Program-made: the position numbers and the translations under genes
Source of the DNA: Lacisediminihabitans sp046156175
GTDB lineage: Bacteria > Actinomycetota > Actinomycetes > Actinomycetales > Microbacteriaceae
Assembly: GCF_046156175.1 (NCBI RefSeq)
Contig: NZ_JAYLVL010000001.1
Location: 930,001 to 994,000 of the forward strand
Reading direction: 5' to 3'
DNA: 64,000 bases
In this document: positions 1 to 9,128 of the stretch, piece by piece
Layout: the number at the start of each line of letters is the position of its first letter
How positions within the stretch are numbered: the stretch's first letter is position 1
The notes under the pieces: generated by a model
Told to the model about the DNA's origin: nothing
Databases searched by the model: none
What the model saw: only the letters and a program-made list of their open reading frames with translations

Positions 1-307
1 TCGTGAACTCGTAGGTGGTGGATCCGGCACTGAACAGCACCTGCATCTGCGGGAAGACGATCGGAAGGCGCGCACCGGGCGCGAGCCAGGCCTGCACCTG
101 GCCGGTGGCATCCGTCACGGTGGCCGAGAGGAGGTTGCCGACGTTCGACAACCACCACATGCCGAAGTCTTCGTAAATTCGGAGGAAGCGGCGGTGCAGG
201 TAGGGGTTGTCGTCGATCACCAGGTCGGACTCGCGACCGATGTGGAAATCCTGGGGATGGGTGACCTCGTACCATTCGCCGCAGAATTCGATCTTGAGAG
301 GCTTCAT
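1..307 (-). CDS. FHA-domain protein, N-terminal part (runs off window)
   Basis: The reading frame starts at the ATG at 307 and runs off the window after about 102 residues. Residues 16-36 contain IGRES followed by DDNPYLHRRF, the Gly-Arg and later basic/His pattern of a forkhead-associated (phosphothreonine-binding) fold. The usual Ser-x-x-His is not exact, so the call rests partly on context. The start codon overlaps the stop of the upstream Ser/Thr kinase gene as ATGA, so translation of the two is probably coupled. By inference it is a reader or target of that kinase. The rest of the protein is outside the window. Confidence 0.7.
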   Translation of the reverse strand, partial: MKPLKIEFCGEWYEVTHPQDFHIGRESDLVIDDNPYLHRRFLRIYEDFGMWWLSNVGNLLSATVTDATGQVQAWLAPGARLPIVFPQMQVLFSAGSTTYEFT

Positions 308-1947
308 TGGGGGTAGCACGCCTCCAGGGGGTCGGAGACCTTTCCGTCGCGGGCGACCGTGATCTGAACACAGACCGTGGATCCCGCGGTGTACCCCGGC
401 ACCGTCACGAGCCCGTCCGCGCTCACGTGCAGGGCCTCATCCGCACCGCGATTGCTGATCTTCCAGCGGAAGCTGTCGCCCTTCTCGGGTTTGGGGTTCT
501 TCGCGGTGAAGACGAGATCCGTTCCGGTCACCGCCGGTGCACCCACCAGGGTGGGCACCGGCACCGTTTCGACGATCGCAGAATCACCGCCGGATGCCTT
601 CGGGCTCGGGCTCGCCGCACCGGTCGGATTAGCCCCGAGGGCCACGCCCGCGACGACCGCGGCCGCAATGAGGAGCACGACACCGCCTGCGACCCCGATG
701 AGGATCTTGTTGGCGCGCGACATCCCGGTCTGCGCCGCCGGCTCCCCTGGCTCCTTCAGTGCCTCGGCTTCGGTCGCGATCGCGGGCTCGACCGGAGCGG
801 TGACCCTCCGTCGCACTATCGTCTCGCTCGCGGCCTCCGGCTGCGAGATGACCGTCGGCGCTCCGCGCACCTGGGTCTCGTCGAGCGAGGGGCCGGGCGG
901 GGGCGCGAGGATCGGGGAGACCGGGGCGACCGGCTGGGCCTGGATTGTGGCGACGCTGCGGGCGCGGGTCTCGTCCGCGTCATCCGCGGCGCCGGCACGA
1001 GAGGGCGCCTCGATGTGCAGGTTGGGCACATCGATCGTGGTCGGGGAATAGCCGAGTTCGAGTTCCACCCGCTGAAGCGCCCTGGCGAAGTCCACCGCCG
1101 TGGCGAACCGGTCAGCGCGCGTGGAGGCCATGCCCTTCTGAAGTACCGCGAGAAGGGAGCGGGGGATGTCATCCCGCGCCATCGGGGTGATCGCACCGCG
1201 CTCGATGCGCCCGATCAGGTCGAGAGTGCCGTTCGAGTGGCCGCGCAACTCGAACGGAGTCTGGCCCGCGAGGATGGTGTAGATCGTCGCGGCGAGCGAG
1301 AAGACATCCGACCGCACGTCGGGTTCCGGGTCATCCTCGAACATCTCGGGAGGCGACCACGGCACCGACATGCCCACCGATTGGCCGGTGCCCCCGGTGC
1401 CGGTGTCCTGCGCGAGCGCGCTCGCGAGCGTGCCGGTGTGGATCGGCAGCACGTCGTCTTCGACCGCAGAAGAGATGCCGAAGTCGGTGAGCGCCGGCCA
1501 GCCGTAGTCATTGGTGAGCACGTTCGCCGGCTTGATGTCGCGGTGCAGGATGCCCGCCGCGTGCGCCGTCGCGACGGCGCTCGACAGCCTCACCCCGGTG
1601 CGCAGCGCATCGACCACCGGGAAGGTCTCCTGCTTGTACCGTTCGGCCAGGCTCGGCCCGGAGCAGTACTCCATCACGAAGTAGGGGCGGTCGTCGCCCG
1701 CGACATCCGCCTGGTAGATCGTGACGATATACGGATGCGTCGACAGTTGCGCCATCAGGTTCGCCTCGGCGACGAAAGCGGCCCGATTCGCGCCACTCAG
1801 CTCCTCGGTGAGCAGCACCTTCACGGCGACGCGGCGCTTGGGCAGTTTCTGTTCGTAGAGGAAGACGTCGGAGAAGCCTCCCGATCCCAGTACCTTGACG
1901 AAGCTGTACCCGGGCAGTTCGGGAGGCAGTGACGGAGCGCGGCGCAT
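304..1947 (-). CDS. Membrane-anchored Ser/Thr protein kinase (PknB-like)
   Basis: 547 aa. A complete Hanks-type kinase domain fills roughly residues 12-290: glycine loop GSGGFSDV (21-28), AVK lysine at 43, HRDIKPAN catalytic loop (135-142) and DFG at 155-157. A Pro/Ala-rich linker follows, then one membrane helix at about 414-438 and a roughly 110-residue extracytoplasmic tail. That tail has no PASTA repeats, unlike PknB of cell-wall control. The start ATG shares one base with the stop of the upstream FHA gene (TGATG) and the stop overlaps the next FHA gene. The kinase therefore sits between two FHA proteins with a PP2C phosphatase upstream, a closed phosphorylation and dephosphorylation module. 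The substrates cannot be told from sequence. Confidence 0.95.
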   Translation of the reverse strand: MRRAPSLPPELPGYSFVKVLGSGGFSDVFLYEQKLPKRRVAVKVLLTEELSGANRAAFVAEANLMAQLSTHPYIVTIYQADVAGDDRPYFVMEYCSGPSLAERYKQETFPVVDALRTGVRLSSAVATAHAAGILHRDIKPANVLTNDYGWPALTDFGISSAVEDDVLPIHTGTLASALAQDTGTGGTGQSVGMSVPWSPPEMFEDDPEPDVRSDVFSLAATIYTILAGQTPFELRGHSNGTLDLIGRIERGAITPMARDDIPRSLLAVLQKGMASTRADRFATAVDFARALQRVELELGYSPTTIDVPNLHIEAPSRAGAADDADETRARSVATIQAQPVAPVSPILAPPPGPSLDETQVRGAPTVISQPEAASETIVRRRVTAPVEPAIATEAEALKEPGEPAAQTGMSRANKILIGVAGGVVLLIAAAVVAGVALGANPTGAASPSPKASGGDSAIVETVPVPTLVGAPAVTGTDLVFTAKNPKPEKGDSFRWKISNRGADEALHVSADGLVTVPGYTAGSTVCVQITVARDGKVSDPLEACYPQ

Positions 1948-3116
1948 CAGGCCTCATCCGCCGTTTCTTCGACCGTGAGGGTGACTCCGCCGCCGAGGTC
2001 GACGACGGTTCCGGTGATGACCGAGGTCGGTTCACCGGCGCGGAGCTTCTGGGGCTCCTTGCCCGGCAGCACCACGAGGGTGCCGTTGCGAGAATGCAGG
2101 TCGGTGACCACCACCGTGCCACCCTCCAGCACGAACCGCACATGGGTGCGGGAGATGTCCTGGTCCGGAGTGCCCACCGTGAGCAGTCGCGGCATCTGGC
2201 CACCGGAGACCTGGCTCACGCTCGGGGAGCGACCGACCAGGATCGGCTGGGTGAGGGGCTCGCGGGTGCCGCTCGACAGGGCGAGGAACACTCGGGCAGC
2301 GGGCGGCACCGCGGGGGGCGGTGTGGGGGCTCCGCGTTTGGCCCGGCGTTCCGCCCGCAATTTCGCGATGTCGGAGGTGAGCACGGTGTGGCCATCATGG
2401 TCACCGGCCGGTTCGGGTGTCGGCTCCTCTTCCGGAGGCGATTCCTGCACTGCGGCTTCCGCCACGCCGCGGAACATGGTGGCGCCGAAGAGGTAGTCGT
2501 ACCCCTCGGCGGGGGTGTCGGGTGTCGCCTCGGGGGATTCGATCCGCTCGGTGGGCGCCTCGGTGACGGTGGCCTCCGGGTCGATCTCGAGCGGCTGCTT
2601 CTCGAGGGGGCCGTCCGCGGCCATCCGCTGGTCGAGGAGGCCGTCCGCGGCCGTATCGAGACCTCCTGATGTCGCGAACGACAGTCGCAGCGTCGCGACC
2701 CACGCCCCGCCGCTGAAGAGCGGCAGCTCAGCGACATCGTCAGCCGGAAGCGCCTGGACCACGGTGATCCCCACGGTCGAGACATCGGCCCACGTCTGCT
2801 CCCGCCACGTCGTGACCCCGGATCCGTCCATCCGCGCGGTGCCCGCGGCATTCGTCACAGTTGCCGCGACCTCTCCGCGCACGATGACGCGCAGGGATGC
2901 CGCGGTGCCGTCGAAGAGCGCGAACGGCGGCGTTGCTGCCAGCCCTTTGCTCGTGAGAACGTCGAGAACCCTCTGGAATCCGCCCGTGGACCCGACCGCG
3001 TGCCACAGCGCGTCGACGGTCGGCTGGTCGGCCGGTGCACCGATCACCAGAAGTGTCTCGCCCGACGTGAGCGCGAGCCATCCCCCGCTCAACGCAGGCC
3101 TGAAGTGCACGGTCAT
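1947..3116 (-). CDS. FHA-domain protein with unknown N-terminal domain
   Basis: 389 aa. A C-terminal FHA domain spans about 291-385, with VGR (294-296), ISRTH (Ser322, His325) and HSRNG (Asn344), the residues that read phosphothreonine. The first 200 residues form a domain I do not recognise. The middle, about 170-290, is Pro/Glu-rich and looks like a flexible acidic linker. No signal peptide or membrane helix is visible. It lies 8 bp downstream of the PP2C gene and overlaps the kinase start by one base, so it is the middle gene of a phosphatase-FHA-kinase-FHA operon. It probably docks phosphorylated partners of the kinase. Confidence 0.88.
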   Translation of the reverse strand: MTVHFRPALSGGWLALTSGETLLVIGAPADQPTVDALWHAVGSTGGFQRVLDVLTSKGLAATPPFALFDGTAASLRVIVRGEVAATVTNAAGTARMDGSGVTTWREQTWADVSTVGITVVQALPADDVAELPLFSGGAWVATLRLSFATSGGLDTAADGLLDQRMAADGPLEKQPLEIDPEATVTEAPTERIESPEATPDTPAEGYDYLFGATMFRGVAEAAVQESPPEEEPTPEPAGDHDGHTVLTSDIAKLRAERRAKRGAPTPPPAVPPAARVFLALSSGTREPLTQPILVGRSPSVSQVSGGQMPRLLTVGTPDQDISRTHVRFVLEGGTVVVTDLHSRNGTLVVLPGKEPQKLRAGEPTSVITGTVVDLGGGVTLTVEETADEA

Positions 3117-3124
3117 GGCGCTGG

Positions 3125-3997
3125 CTACCCCCTCGGCTTCGTCTCTTCGAGGAAACCGGGCATCGCATCGCGCTCCACCGTGTCTTCCGAAGACATCGAA
3201 CCCGACCCTACAAGGTCGGATTCGACGATGATCACCGTCACGTTGTCCGAGCCCCCGGCAGCCACCGCAGCACTCACCAGGCGCTCAGCCAGAGTGAGGG
3301 GAAGACGGTCCGTCTCCCGCACCTGTTCGGCCCCGTGGAAGACGATGATGCGCGCGATCTCGTCGTCGCTCAGCTCCTTGGTGAGGCCATCGGAGCACAG
3401 CAGGAAGGTCTGACGCCCTCGGGCCGGCAGAAGCCAGATGTCGGGATCGACCACGGCATCCGCGCCGAGGGCCCGGGTGACGATGTTGCGATCCGGATGG
3501 GTATCCGCCTGCCGTCGCGTGATCTGGCCGAGCTCCACCAACTCCTGCACGGCGGAGTGGTCGACGCTCAGCTGCGCCAGGTGCCTGCCGTCCCAGCTGT
3601 AGATGCGAGAGTCGCCCACATTGAATGCCATCCAGTGATGGCTGTCGGTGGGGCCGATCTCCACGAAGGCGATGCCGCTGAGCGTGGTGCCCGAGACCGC
3701 TCCGGGCTCGCTCGTGACCCCGAGCACCGCGTCATTGGCGCGATGGATGGTCTCGAGCACTTCTTGAGCGGTGGCACGGGTGGTGACGGCGAATGCCGCG
3801 GAGAATGCACCGATAGCGGCCTGGCTGGCTCGATCCCCGAAGGCATGCCCGCCCATCCCATCGGCCACCACGAACACGGGCACCGCTGCCAGAAAGCTGT
3901 CTTCGTTCAGTCGGCGCACGGCACCACGGTCGGAATGCCCGCTGAACCGGAATCGCACCGCACCGCTCGCGAGCTCGAGCTCCTGTGTTTCGTCCAC
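3125..3997 (-). CDS. PP2C-family Ser/Thr protein phosphatase
   Basis: 290 aa, one PP2C domain. Metal-binding motifs are in order: RRLNED (28-33), VVADGMGGHA (43-52, Asp46), NVGDSRIY, LCSDGLTKEL and GGSDNVT. No membrane helix is visible, so it is a cytosolic phosphatase, unlike membrane-anchored PstP. It is the first gene of the cluster with the FHA proteins and the kinase, and by inference reverses that kinase's phosphorylation. The gap of about 100 bp to the terC-family gene upstream on the same strand could hold a promoter. Confidence 0.95.
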   Translation of the reverse strand: MDETQELELASGAVRFRFSGHSDRGAVRRLNEDSFLAAVPVFVVADGMGGHAFGDRASQAAIGAFSAAFAVTTRATAQEVLETIHRANDAVLGVTSEPGAVSGTTLSGIAFVEIGPTDSHHWMAFNVGDSRIYSWDGRHLAQLSVDHSAVQELVELGQITRRQADTHPDRNIVTRALGADAVVDPDIWLLPARGRQTFLLCSDGLTKELSDDEIARIIVFHGAEQVRETDRLPLTLAERLVSAAVAAGGSDNVTVIIVESDLVGSGSMSSEDTVERDAMPGFLEETKPRG

Positions 3998-4102
3998 GAC
4001 GCACCCCCTCCCGCTCAGCGCGTCACAACTCTATGGGCATCCTGACGGCGAGCCACCCGGCACCTCAATGGGCAGCACTGCCCATCGACCGTGCAGCAGC
4101 CC

Positions 4103-5104
4103 CTATTCGCTCGAGCCGGGCCCCACGCGATTGCGGTCGTAGCGGATTCTGATCAGGCTGGCGATCACCGCGATGGCCATCGACACCACGATCACGCCGA
4201 GCGAGAAGAAGGTGCCGATCTCGGGCGCCCACTCGATGTGCTTGCCCCCGTTGATGAAGGGCAATTCGTTGGTGTGCAGGGCGTGAGCGATGAGCTTGAA
4301 CCCGATGAACGCGAGGATGAAGGCGATGCCGTACTTGAGGTACACCAGCTTGTCGATCAGGTCGCCGAGCAGGAAGTACAGCTGGCGGAGTCCCATCAAC
4401 GCGAAGACGTTCGCGGTGAACACGATGAAGGGACTCGTCGTGATGCCGAAGATGGCCGGGATCGAGTCGAGGGCGAAGACCAGGTCGGTGGTGCCGATCG
4501 CGATGAACACCACGATGATCGGCGTGAAGACCTTCTTTCCGTCGATGACGGTGCGCACCTTCGCCCCGTCGAAATCGTTGGAGATTCTGATGCGCTTGCG
4601 CAGAAGGCGGATGACGCCGCTTTCCTTCTCGTCCATCTCTTCGCTGTTCTGGAACGCCTGGCCGAACGCCGTGTAAAGCAGGAAGGCGCCGAAGATGTAG
4701 AAGATCCAGCTGAAGTTCTCGATCAGCTGCGCGCCGAGCAGGATGAAGATCCCCCGCAGCACGAGGGCGATGATGATGCCCACCATCAGCACTTCCTGCT
4801 GGTACTTCCTCGGCACCGCGAACCTCGCCATGATGATCACGAAGACGAAGAGATTGTCGATCGAGAGGCTGTATTCGGTGAGCCATCCGGCGATGAACTG
4901 CCCGGCATGTTCGGCTCCCGCGAAGAAGTACATGAGTACAGCGAAGATGATCGCGAGCAGCACGTAGAAGCCGACCCACAGGCTCGACTCCCGTGTCGAC
5001 GGAATGTGGGGACGCTTGTAGGCGAGCACGAGGTCCGCGATCACGATGAGGATCAGTACGGCGATGCTGCTGATTTCGAACCAGAGCGGGAGTTGCAGGT
5101 CCAT
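4103..5104 (-). CDS. TerC-family integral membrane protein (first paralogue)
   Basis: 333 aa, about nine hydrophobic segments, TerC/Alx fold. Diagnostic acidic motifs are present: SLSIDNLFVF in the third helix region and LVFALDSIPAIFG later. TerC/Alx proteins export manganese or help metallate secreted proteins. The ATG at 5104 is preceded by GAAAGG. The long leader on this strand carries a yybP-ykoY-like manganese riboswitch whose 3' strand can pair with that ribosome binding site. A second TerC paralogue with its own riboswitch lies head to head. Whether the substrate is Mn2+ is inferred from the family and the riboswitch. Confidence 0.93.
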   Translation of the reverse strand: MDLQLPLWFEISSIAVLILIVIADLVLAYKRPHIPSTRESSLWVGFYVLLAIIFAVLMYFFAGAEHAGQFIAGWLTEYSLSIDNLFVFVIIMARFAVPRKYQQEVLMVGIIIALVLRGIFILLGAQLIENFSWIFYIFGAFLLYTAFGQAFQNSEEMDEKESGVIRLLRKRIRISNDFDGAKVRTVIDGKKVFTPIIVVFIAIGTTDLVFALDSIPAIFGITTSPFIVFTANVFALMGLRQLYFLLGDLIDKLVYLKYGIAFILAFIGFKLIAHALHTNELPFINGGKHIEWAPEIGTFFSLGVIVVSMAIAVIASLIRIRYDRNRVGPGSSE

Positions 5105-5147
5105 GTCGGCCTTTCAAGAGAGGGATGACGTGGGTACGCCGAAATCC

Positions 5148-5266
5148 CGAAAGTCTCTTCCGCGCCGACCCGGCCGGCACCACAGCACCCGGGCCAGCAT
5201 CAGCGGTGACCGTCTTGACGGGTGCGGAATGGGGCGTTGACCGCCCGTGGGAATACTCCCCTTCGC
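5148..5266 (-). ncRNA. yybP-ykoY-type (Mn2+) riboswitch in the leader of the minus-strand terC gene
   Basis: Read on the minus strand, the leader has GCGAAGGGGAGTATTCCC (5266-5249), then CGTCAAGACGG, then CCGGCCGGGTCGGC, and ends GGAAGAGACTTTCG. The GGGGAGUA, GUCAA and closing GAGACUUU elements follow the layout of the yybP-ykoY class. CGAAGG near the 5' end can pair with CUUUCG at the 3' end as P1. The same CUUUC can instead pair with the GAAAGG ribosome binding site (5109-5114), so ligand-stabilised P1 would free the site and turn translation on. The class is known; the assignment and mechanism here are by eye. Confidence 0.72.
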
Positions 5267-5380
5267 GCTCATAATCCTAGGCGGCTGGCGGACCTCGAAG
5301 AACCGGGCGCTTCTCTCGGCGAGTGACGTCGTCTCCGCTTCAGGGGCTGTGCTCAGGAACCCTGCCATAACCTGAATGCA

Positions 5381-5503
5381 GCAAGGGGAGTATTCCCACG
5401 AAGCCGATTCGTCAATACGAACACCGCACAGTGTTCCGGGCGGCTTGCCCTGATTCCTCGGGGTGGAAGAGACCTTGGTCCGTTCATCGACAGACCAAGG
5501 AGT
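5381..5503 (+). ncRNA. yybP-ykoY-type (Mn2+) riboswitch in the leader of the plus-strand terC gene
   Basis: The aptamer begins GCAAGGGGAGTATTCCCACG (5381-5400), continues with TTCGTCAATACG and CCGGGCGGCTTG, and closes with GGAAGAGACCTTGG. CAAGG at the start and CCTTG at the end form P1. The expression platform is unusually plain: CCTTGGTC (5473-5480) is perfectly complementary to GACCAAGG (5493-5500), which contains the AAGGAG ribosome binding site (5497-5502). P1 and the sequestering stem share CCTTGG and are mutually exclusive, so ligand binding should expose the site. The 5' core is the same as in the opposite-strand copy. Confidence 0.78.
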
Positions 5504-5507
5504 GCCC

Positions 5508-6488
5508 ATGGCGATCACGCCGCTCATCTGGATCATCACCATCGCGATCACGATCGGTTTCTTCGTGTTCGAGTTCTTCGCTCACGTGCGCACTCCGCAC
5601 ACGCCGACCATCGGTGAATCCGCCCGCTGGTCGGGTTTCTATATCGGCCTTGCCCTGCTCTTCGGCGTGGGAATCGGACTGGTTTCCGGCTGGGACTTCG
5701 GCGGGGAGTACTTCGCCGGGTATCTCACCGAGAAGGCCCTGTCGATCGACAATCTCTTCGTCTTCCTCATCGTGATGACCGGTTTCGCGGTGCCGAGGCA
5801 GTTCCAGCAGAAGGTGCTGATGATCGGGATCGTCATCGCCCTGATCATGCGTGGCGCGTTCATCGCTGTCGGAGCGGCCCTGATCGAGAACTACTCCTGG
5901 ATCTTCTACATCTTCGGTGCGCTGCTCCTCGTGCTGGCCTATCGGCAGGCCTTCGACTCCCACGAGAGCGACCCGGCCAAGGGGCGGGTCGTGAAACTCG
6001 CCCGCCGGATGCTGCCCATCACCGAGACGTTCCATGGCGATCGCATCTCGGTGAAGATCGATGGCAAGCGATTCTTCACCCCGATGCTGCTCACGATCGT
6101 GGCGATCGGCTTCATCGACCTGCTCTTCGCGGTGGACTCGATTCCCGCGATCTACGGACTGACTGATCAGGCGTACATCGTGTTCACCGCAAATGCCTTC
6201 GCGCTGATGGGACTGCGCCAGCTCTATTTCCTCATCGGTGGGCTGCTCGAGAGGCTGGTCTACCTCGCTCAGGGGCTCGCGGTCATCCTCGGCTTCATCG
6301 GCGTGAAGCTGGTGCTGCACGCACTCCACGTGAACGAGCTGCCGTTCATCAACGGGGGCCGATCGGTGGGCTGGGCTCCCGAAATCCCGATCTGGTTCTC
6401 CCTGCTCTTCATCGGCCTCACCATCACCGTCGCCACTGCGCTCAGCCTGCGCAAGACGCGGGGTGATGCGCGAGCCCGCACGCCCTGA
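5508..6488 (+). CDS. TerC-family integral membrane protein (second paralogue)
   Basis: 326 aa from ATG 5508, chosen because AAGGAG sits 5 bases upstream; an in-frame ATG at 5463 lies inside the riboswitch aptamer and has no such site. The protein shows the TerC signatures LSIDNLFVFLIV and LLFAVDSIPAIYG and about nine membrane segments. It is similar in size and layout to the divergent paralogue at 4103-5104. Control is most likely translational, by the riboswitch just upstream. Two riboswitch-controlled TerC proteins side by side suggest manganese export or metallation with different affinities, which is inference. Confidence 0.93.
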   Translation: MAITPLIWIITIAITIGFFVFEFFAHVRTPHTPTIGESARWSGFYIGLALLFGVGIGLVSGWDFGGEYFAGYLTEKALSIDNLFVFLIVMTGFAVPRQFQQKVLMIGIVIALIMRGAFIAVGAALIENYSWIFYIFGALLLVLAYRQAFDSHESDPAKGRVVKLARRMLPITETFHGDRISVKIDGKRFFTPMLLTIVAIGFIDLLFAVDSIPAIYGLTDQAYIVFTANAFALMGLRQLYFLIGGLLERLVYLAQGLAVILGFIGVKLVLHALHVNELPFINGGRSVGWAPEIPIWFSLLFIGLTITVATALSLRKTRGDARARTP

Positions 6489-6560
6489 TCCCCTCCAACC
6501 AGACGGATGCAGCGCCTCCGACCACTGACAACCGACCGATCCCAGCCTCGAGGACCTCCC

Positions 6561-7286
6561 ATGGCATCGCCCAACCAGCCCCGTGAATACCGCCCACAGT
6601 CCGCCGGAGTCTCCGGAATCGGCTATCTGATCTTCTTCAGCCGCTGGCTACAGGCCCCGCTCTACGTCGGGCTCATCGTCGCCCAACTGATCTACGTCGT
6701 CGTCTTCATGGTGGAGCTGTACCACCTGGGCGAGAAGGTGCTGGCGCATCCGCTGGAGATCGAGGAGGCCGAGATCATGCTCGGCGTGCTCGGACTCATC
6801 GACGTGGTGATGATCGCCAACCTGCTGATCATGGTGATCATCGGCGGGTATGAGACCTTCGTGTCGCGCATCAGGATCGATGGGCATCCCGACCAGCCGG
6901 AGTGGCTGTCGCACGTGAACGCGAATGTGCTCAAGGTGAAGCTCGCCATGGCGATCATCGGGATCTCGTCCATCCACCTGCTCAAGACCTTCATCGGCGT
7001 CAACGATCTCGGGGCGAAGAACACCACCGTCGATGAGGTCACCGACGAGGTCTACACCCCAGAGGGCGTGTTCTGGCAGGTCATCATCCACACCGTCTTC
7101 ATCTTCTCTGCGGTGGCTTTGGCCTGGATCGACAAGATCTCGAGCGGATCGCACCCGGCGGTCGTTGCGGCGGGCGCACAGCGCGCCGATTCTCCGAGTA
7201 GTCCGCTCCCGGGCGCCACCGCCGAAGAGAAAGAGCTACGGGCAGCGCAATACGAGCAGTTGGCCCGGGATCTGCGCGCGAACTAG
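6561..7286 (+). CDS. UPF0114 (YqhA-type) membrane protein
   Basis: 241 aa from ATG 6561, preceded by CGAGG; an in-frame ATG at 6507 is also possible. The core matches the UPF0114/TIGR00645 type: RWLQAPLYVGLIV opening helix, FMVELYHL, a second helix after IMLGVLGLIDVVMIANLL, GYETFVSRI, and two C-terminal helices around SSIHLLKTFIG and FWQVIIHTVFI. The roughly 20-residue N-terminal and 40-residue C-terminal extensions are hydrophilic. Function of the family is unknown. It follows the terC gene by 72 bp on the same strand and may be read through from it. Confidence 0.85.
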   Translation: MASPNQPREYRPQSAGVSGIGYLIFFSRWLQAPLYVGLIVAQLIYVVVFMVELYHLGEKVLAHPLEIEEAEIMLGVLGLIDVVMIANLLIMVIIGGYETFVSRIRIDGHPDQPEWLSHVNANVLKVKLAMAIIGISSIHLLKTFIGVNDLGAKNTTVDEVTDEVYTPEGVFWQVIIHTVFIFSAVALAWIDKISSGSHPAVVAAGAQRADSPSSPLPGATAEEKELRAAQYEQLARDLRAN

Positions 7287-7339
7287 GCGCAGGGCGACCC
7301 GCGATACGATCGAGTTTCCGATCCCAAGGAGCGCCACCG

Positions 7340-9037
7340 GTGTCGCACAGTCCCGCAACTGACAGTTTTCGAGCCGCCCGCGATCAGCTGGTCGCCCTTC
7401 GAGACGACTACGACGGTGCCGTGCGCGAGTTCCGCTGGCCCGCGGTCGGTGACACTTTCAACTGGGGTGTCGACTGGTTCGATGCCATCGCTCGGGGCAA
7501 CACCAGACCCGCCCTGGTGATCGCCGAGGAGGATGGATCCACCGCCCGATTCACCTTCGACGAGATGGCGACGCGGTCCGACCAGGTCGGCCGGTGGTTG
7601 CAGGGCCTGGGCGTGAAGCGCGGTGACGCCGTCATGCTCATGCTCGGCAACCAGGTCGAGCTGTGGGATTCGATGCTCGGCATCATGAAGATCGGCGCCG
7701 TGATCCTGCCGACCACGACCGCGCTCGGCACCGCGGATCTCATCGACCGGATGCAGCGGGGAGGCGTGCGGCACGTGATCGCCGCATCCGCCGACGTGGA
7801 TAAGTTCGATGAAGTGCCCGGCGACTTCACCCGCATCAGGGTGGGTGACGGAGCCGCGCCCTGGATCGATTTCGCTGATGCCTTCGCCGTGTCCGCTGCG
7901 CCGCTGCCCCACCCGCAGACGGCCTCCCACGACCGCCTGCTTCTCTATTTCACCTCGGGGACGACGACGCGGCCGAAGCTGGTCGAACACACCCAGGTGT
8001 CGTACCCGGTCGGCCATCTCTCGACCATGTACTGGCTGGGGCTGAAGGCCGGGGACGTTCACCTGGCGATCAGCTCCCCCGGCTGGGCGAAGCACGCCTG
8101 GAGTTGCTTCTTCGCGCCGTGGATCGCCGAGGCGACGATCTTCGTCTACAACTACGGTCGCTTCGATGCCGCATCCCTGCTGCAGAAGATCCGTCACGAA
8201 CACGTGACGTCATTCTGCGCGCCGCCGACCGTCTGGCGCATGCTCATCCAGTCCGATCTCACGGCCGGCAGCGGCGACCTGCGGGAAGCGATCTCGGCCG
8301 GTGAGCCCCTCAACCCCGAGGTGATCAGCCAGGTGCGCTCCCACTGGGGGCTGACCATCCGCGATGGTTACGGCCAGACCGAGATGACCGCTGTGGTCGG
8401 AAACACCCCGGGATCTCCCGTGAAGGACGGATCGATGGGTCGACCGCTTCCCGGCAGCCCCATCGTGCTCGTCGACCCGATCTCGGGCGAAGTCGCCGAG
8501 GAGGGCGAGATCTGCGTCGACCTCAGCCGCCACCCGGTCAACCTCATGACCGGCTATGTCGGGGATGCCGAGCGCAACGCTCGCACCATGCACGACGGCT
8601 ATTTCCACACCGGCGACATCGCGGCACGAGATACCGGTGGCTACATCACGTACATCGGTCGCACCGACGACGTGTTCAAGGCATCCGACTACAAGATCAG
8701 CCCCTTCGAGCTCGAGAGCGTGCTGATCGAGCATCCGGCAGTGGCCGAAGCCGCGATCGTGCCCGCTCCGGATGCCGTGCGCCTGGCCGTGCCGAAGGCG
8801 TACGTCGTGCTCGCGGCGGGGTTCGAGCCCTCGGCCGAGGTGGCGTTCTCGATCCTCTCCTACGCCCGGGAGCAGCTCGCGCCCTTCCAGCGCATCCGTC
8901 GCATCGAATTCATGGAACTGCCGAAGACGATCTCCGGCAAGATCCGCCGGGTCGAACTGCGTGCTCGCGAGGAGGAGGTCGCTGTCGGCACCGTCATCGC
9001 GATCGAGTGGCGCGACGACGAGCTTCGCGGACGCTAG
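7340..9037 (+). CDS. AMP-binding acyl-CoA synthetase, acetyl/medium-chain type
   Basis: 565 aa from GTG 7340 with AAGGAG 8 bases upstream. ANL superfamily adenylating enzyme: LLYFTSGTTTRPKLVEHT is the P-loop-like A3 motif, DGYGQTEMT is A5, FHTGDIAARD is A7/A8, and SGKIRR near the end holds the A10 lysine. The N-terminus around TFNWGVDWFDAIA resembles acetyl-CoA synthetases and the mammalian medium-chain (ACSM) group. It should activate a short- or medium-chain carboxylic acid to its CoA ester. It stands alone between membrane-protein genes, so the substrate cannot be inferred from context. Confidence 0.9.
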   Translation: MSHSPATDSFRAARDQLVALRDDYDGAVREFRWPAVGDTFNWGVDWFDAIARGNTRPALVIAEEDGSTARFTFDEMATRSDQVGRWLQGLGVKRGDAVMLMLGNQVELWDSMLGIMKIGAVILPTTTALGTADLIDRMQRGGVRHVIAASADVDKFDEVPGDFTRIRVGDGAAPWIDFADAFAVSAAPLPHPQTASHDRLLLYFTSGTTTRPKLVEHTQVSYPVGHLSTMYWLGLKAGDVHLAISSPGWAKHAWSCFFAPWIAEATIFVYNYGRFDAASLLQKIRHEHVTSFCAPPTVWRMLIQSDLTAGSGDLREAISAGEPLNPEVISQVRSHWGLTIRDGYGQTEMTAVVGNTPGSPVKDGSMGRPLPGSPIVLVDPISGEVAEEGEICVDLSRHPVNLMTGYVGDAERNARTMHDGYFHTGDIAARDTGGYITYIGRTDDVFKASDYKISPFELESVLIEHPAVAEAAIVPAPDAVRLAVPKAYVVLAAGFEPSAEVAFSILSYAREQLAPFQRIRRIEFMELPKTISGKIRRVELRAREEEVAVGTVIAIEWRDDELRGR

Positions 9038-9128
9038 CGCCCGCGCCCGCGCCCGCCAACCATCTCTGCGAACCTTCGACAGCACATGCGGTGTGGTCCC
9101 CGCCGTGCTCTCGCAGCGTGCCCTTGGG

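Noticed and set aside
307..1932. Long plus-strand open frame opposite the kinase gene
   Set aside because: High-GC shadow frame, Arg/Gly/Asp-rich without domain motifs; the minus-strand kinase has all catalytic residues.
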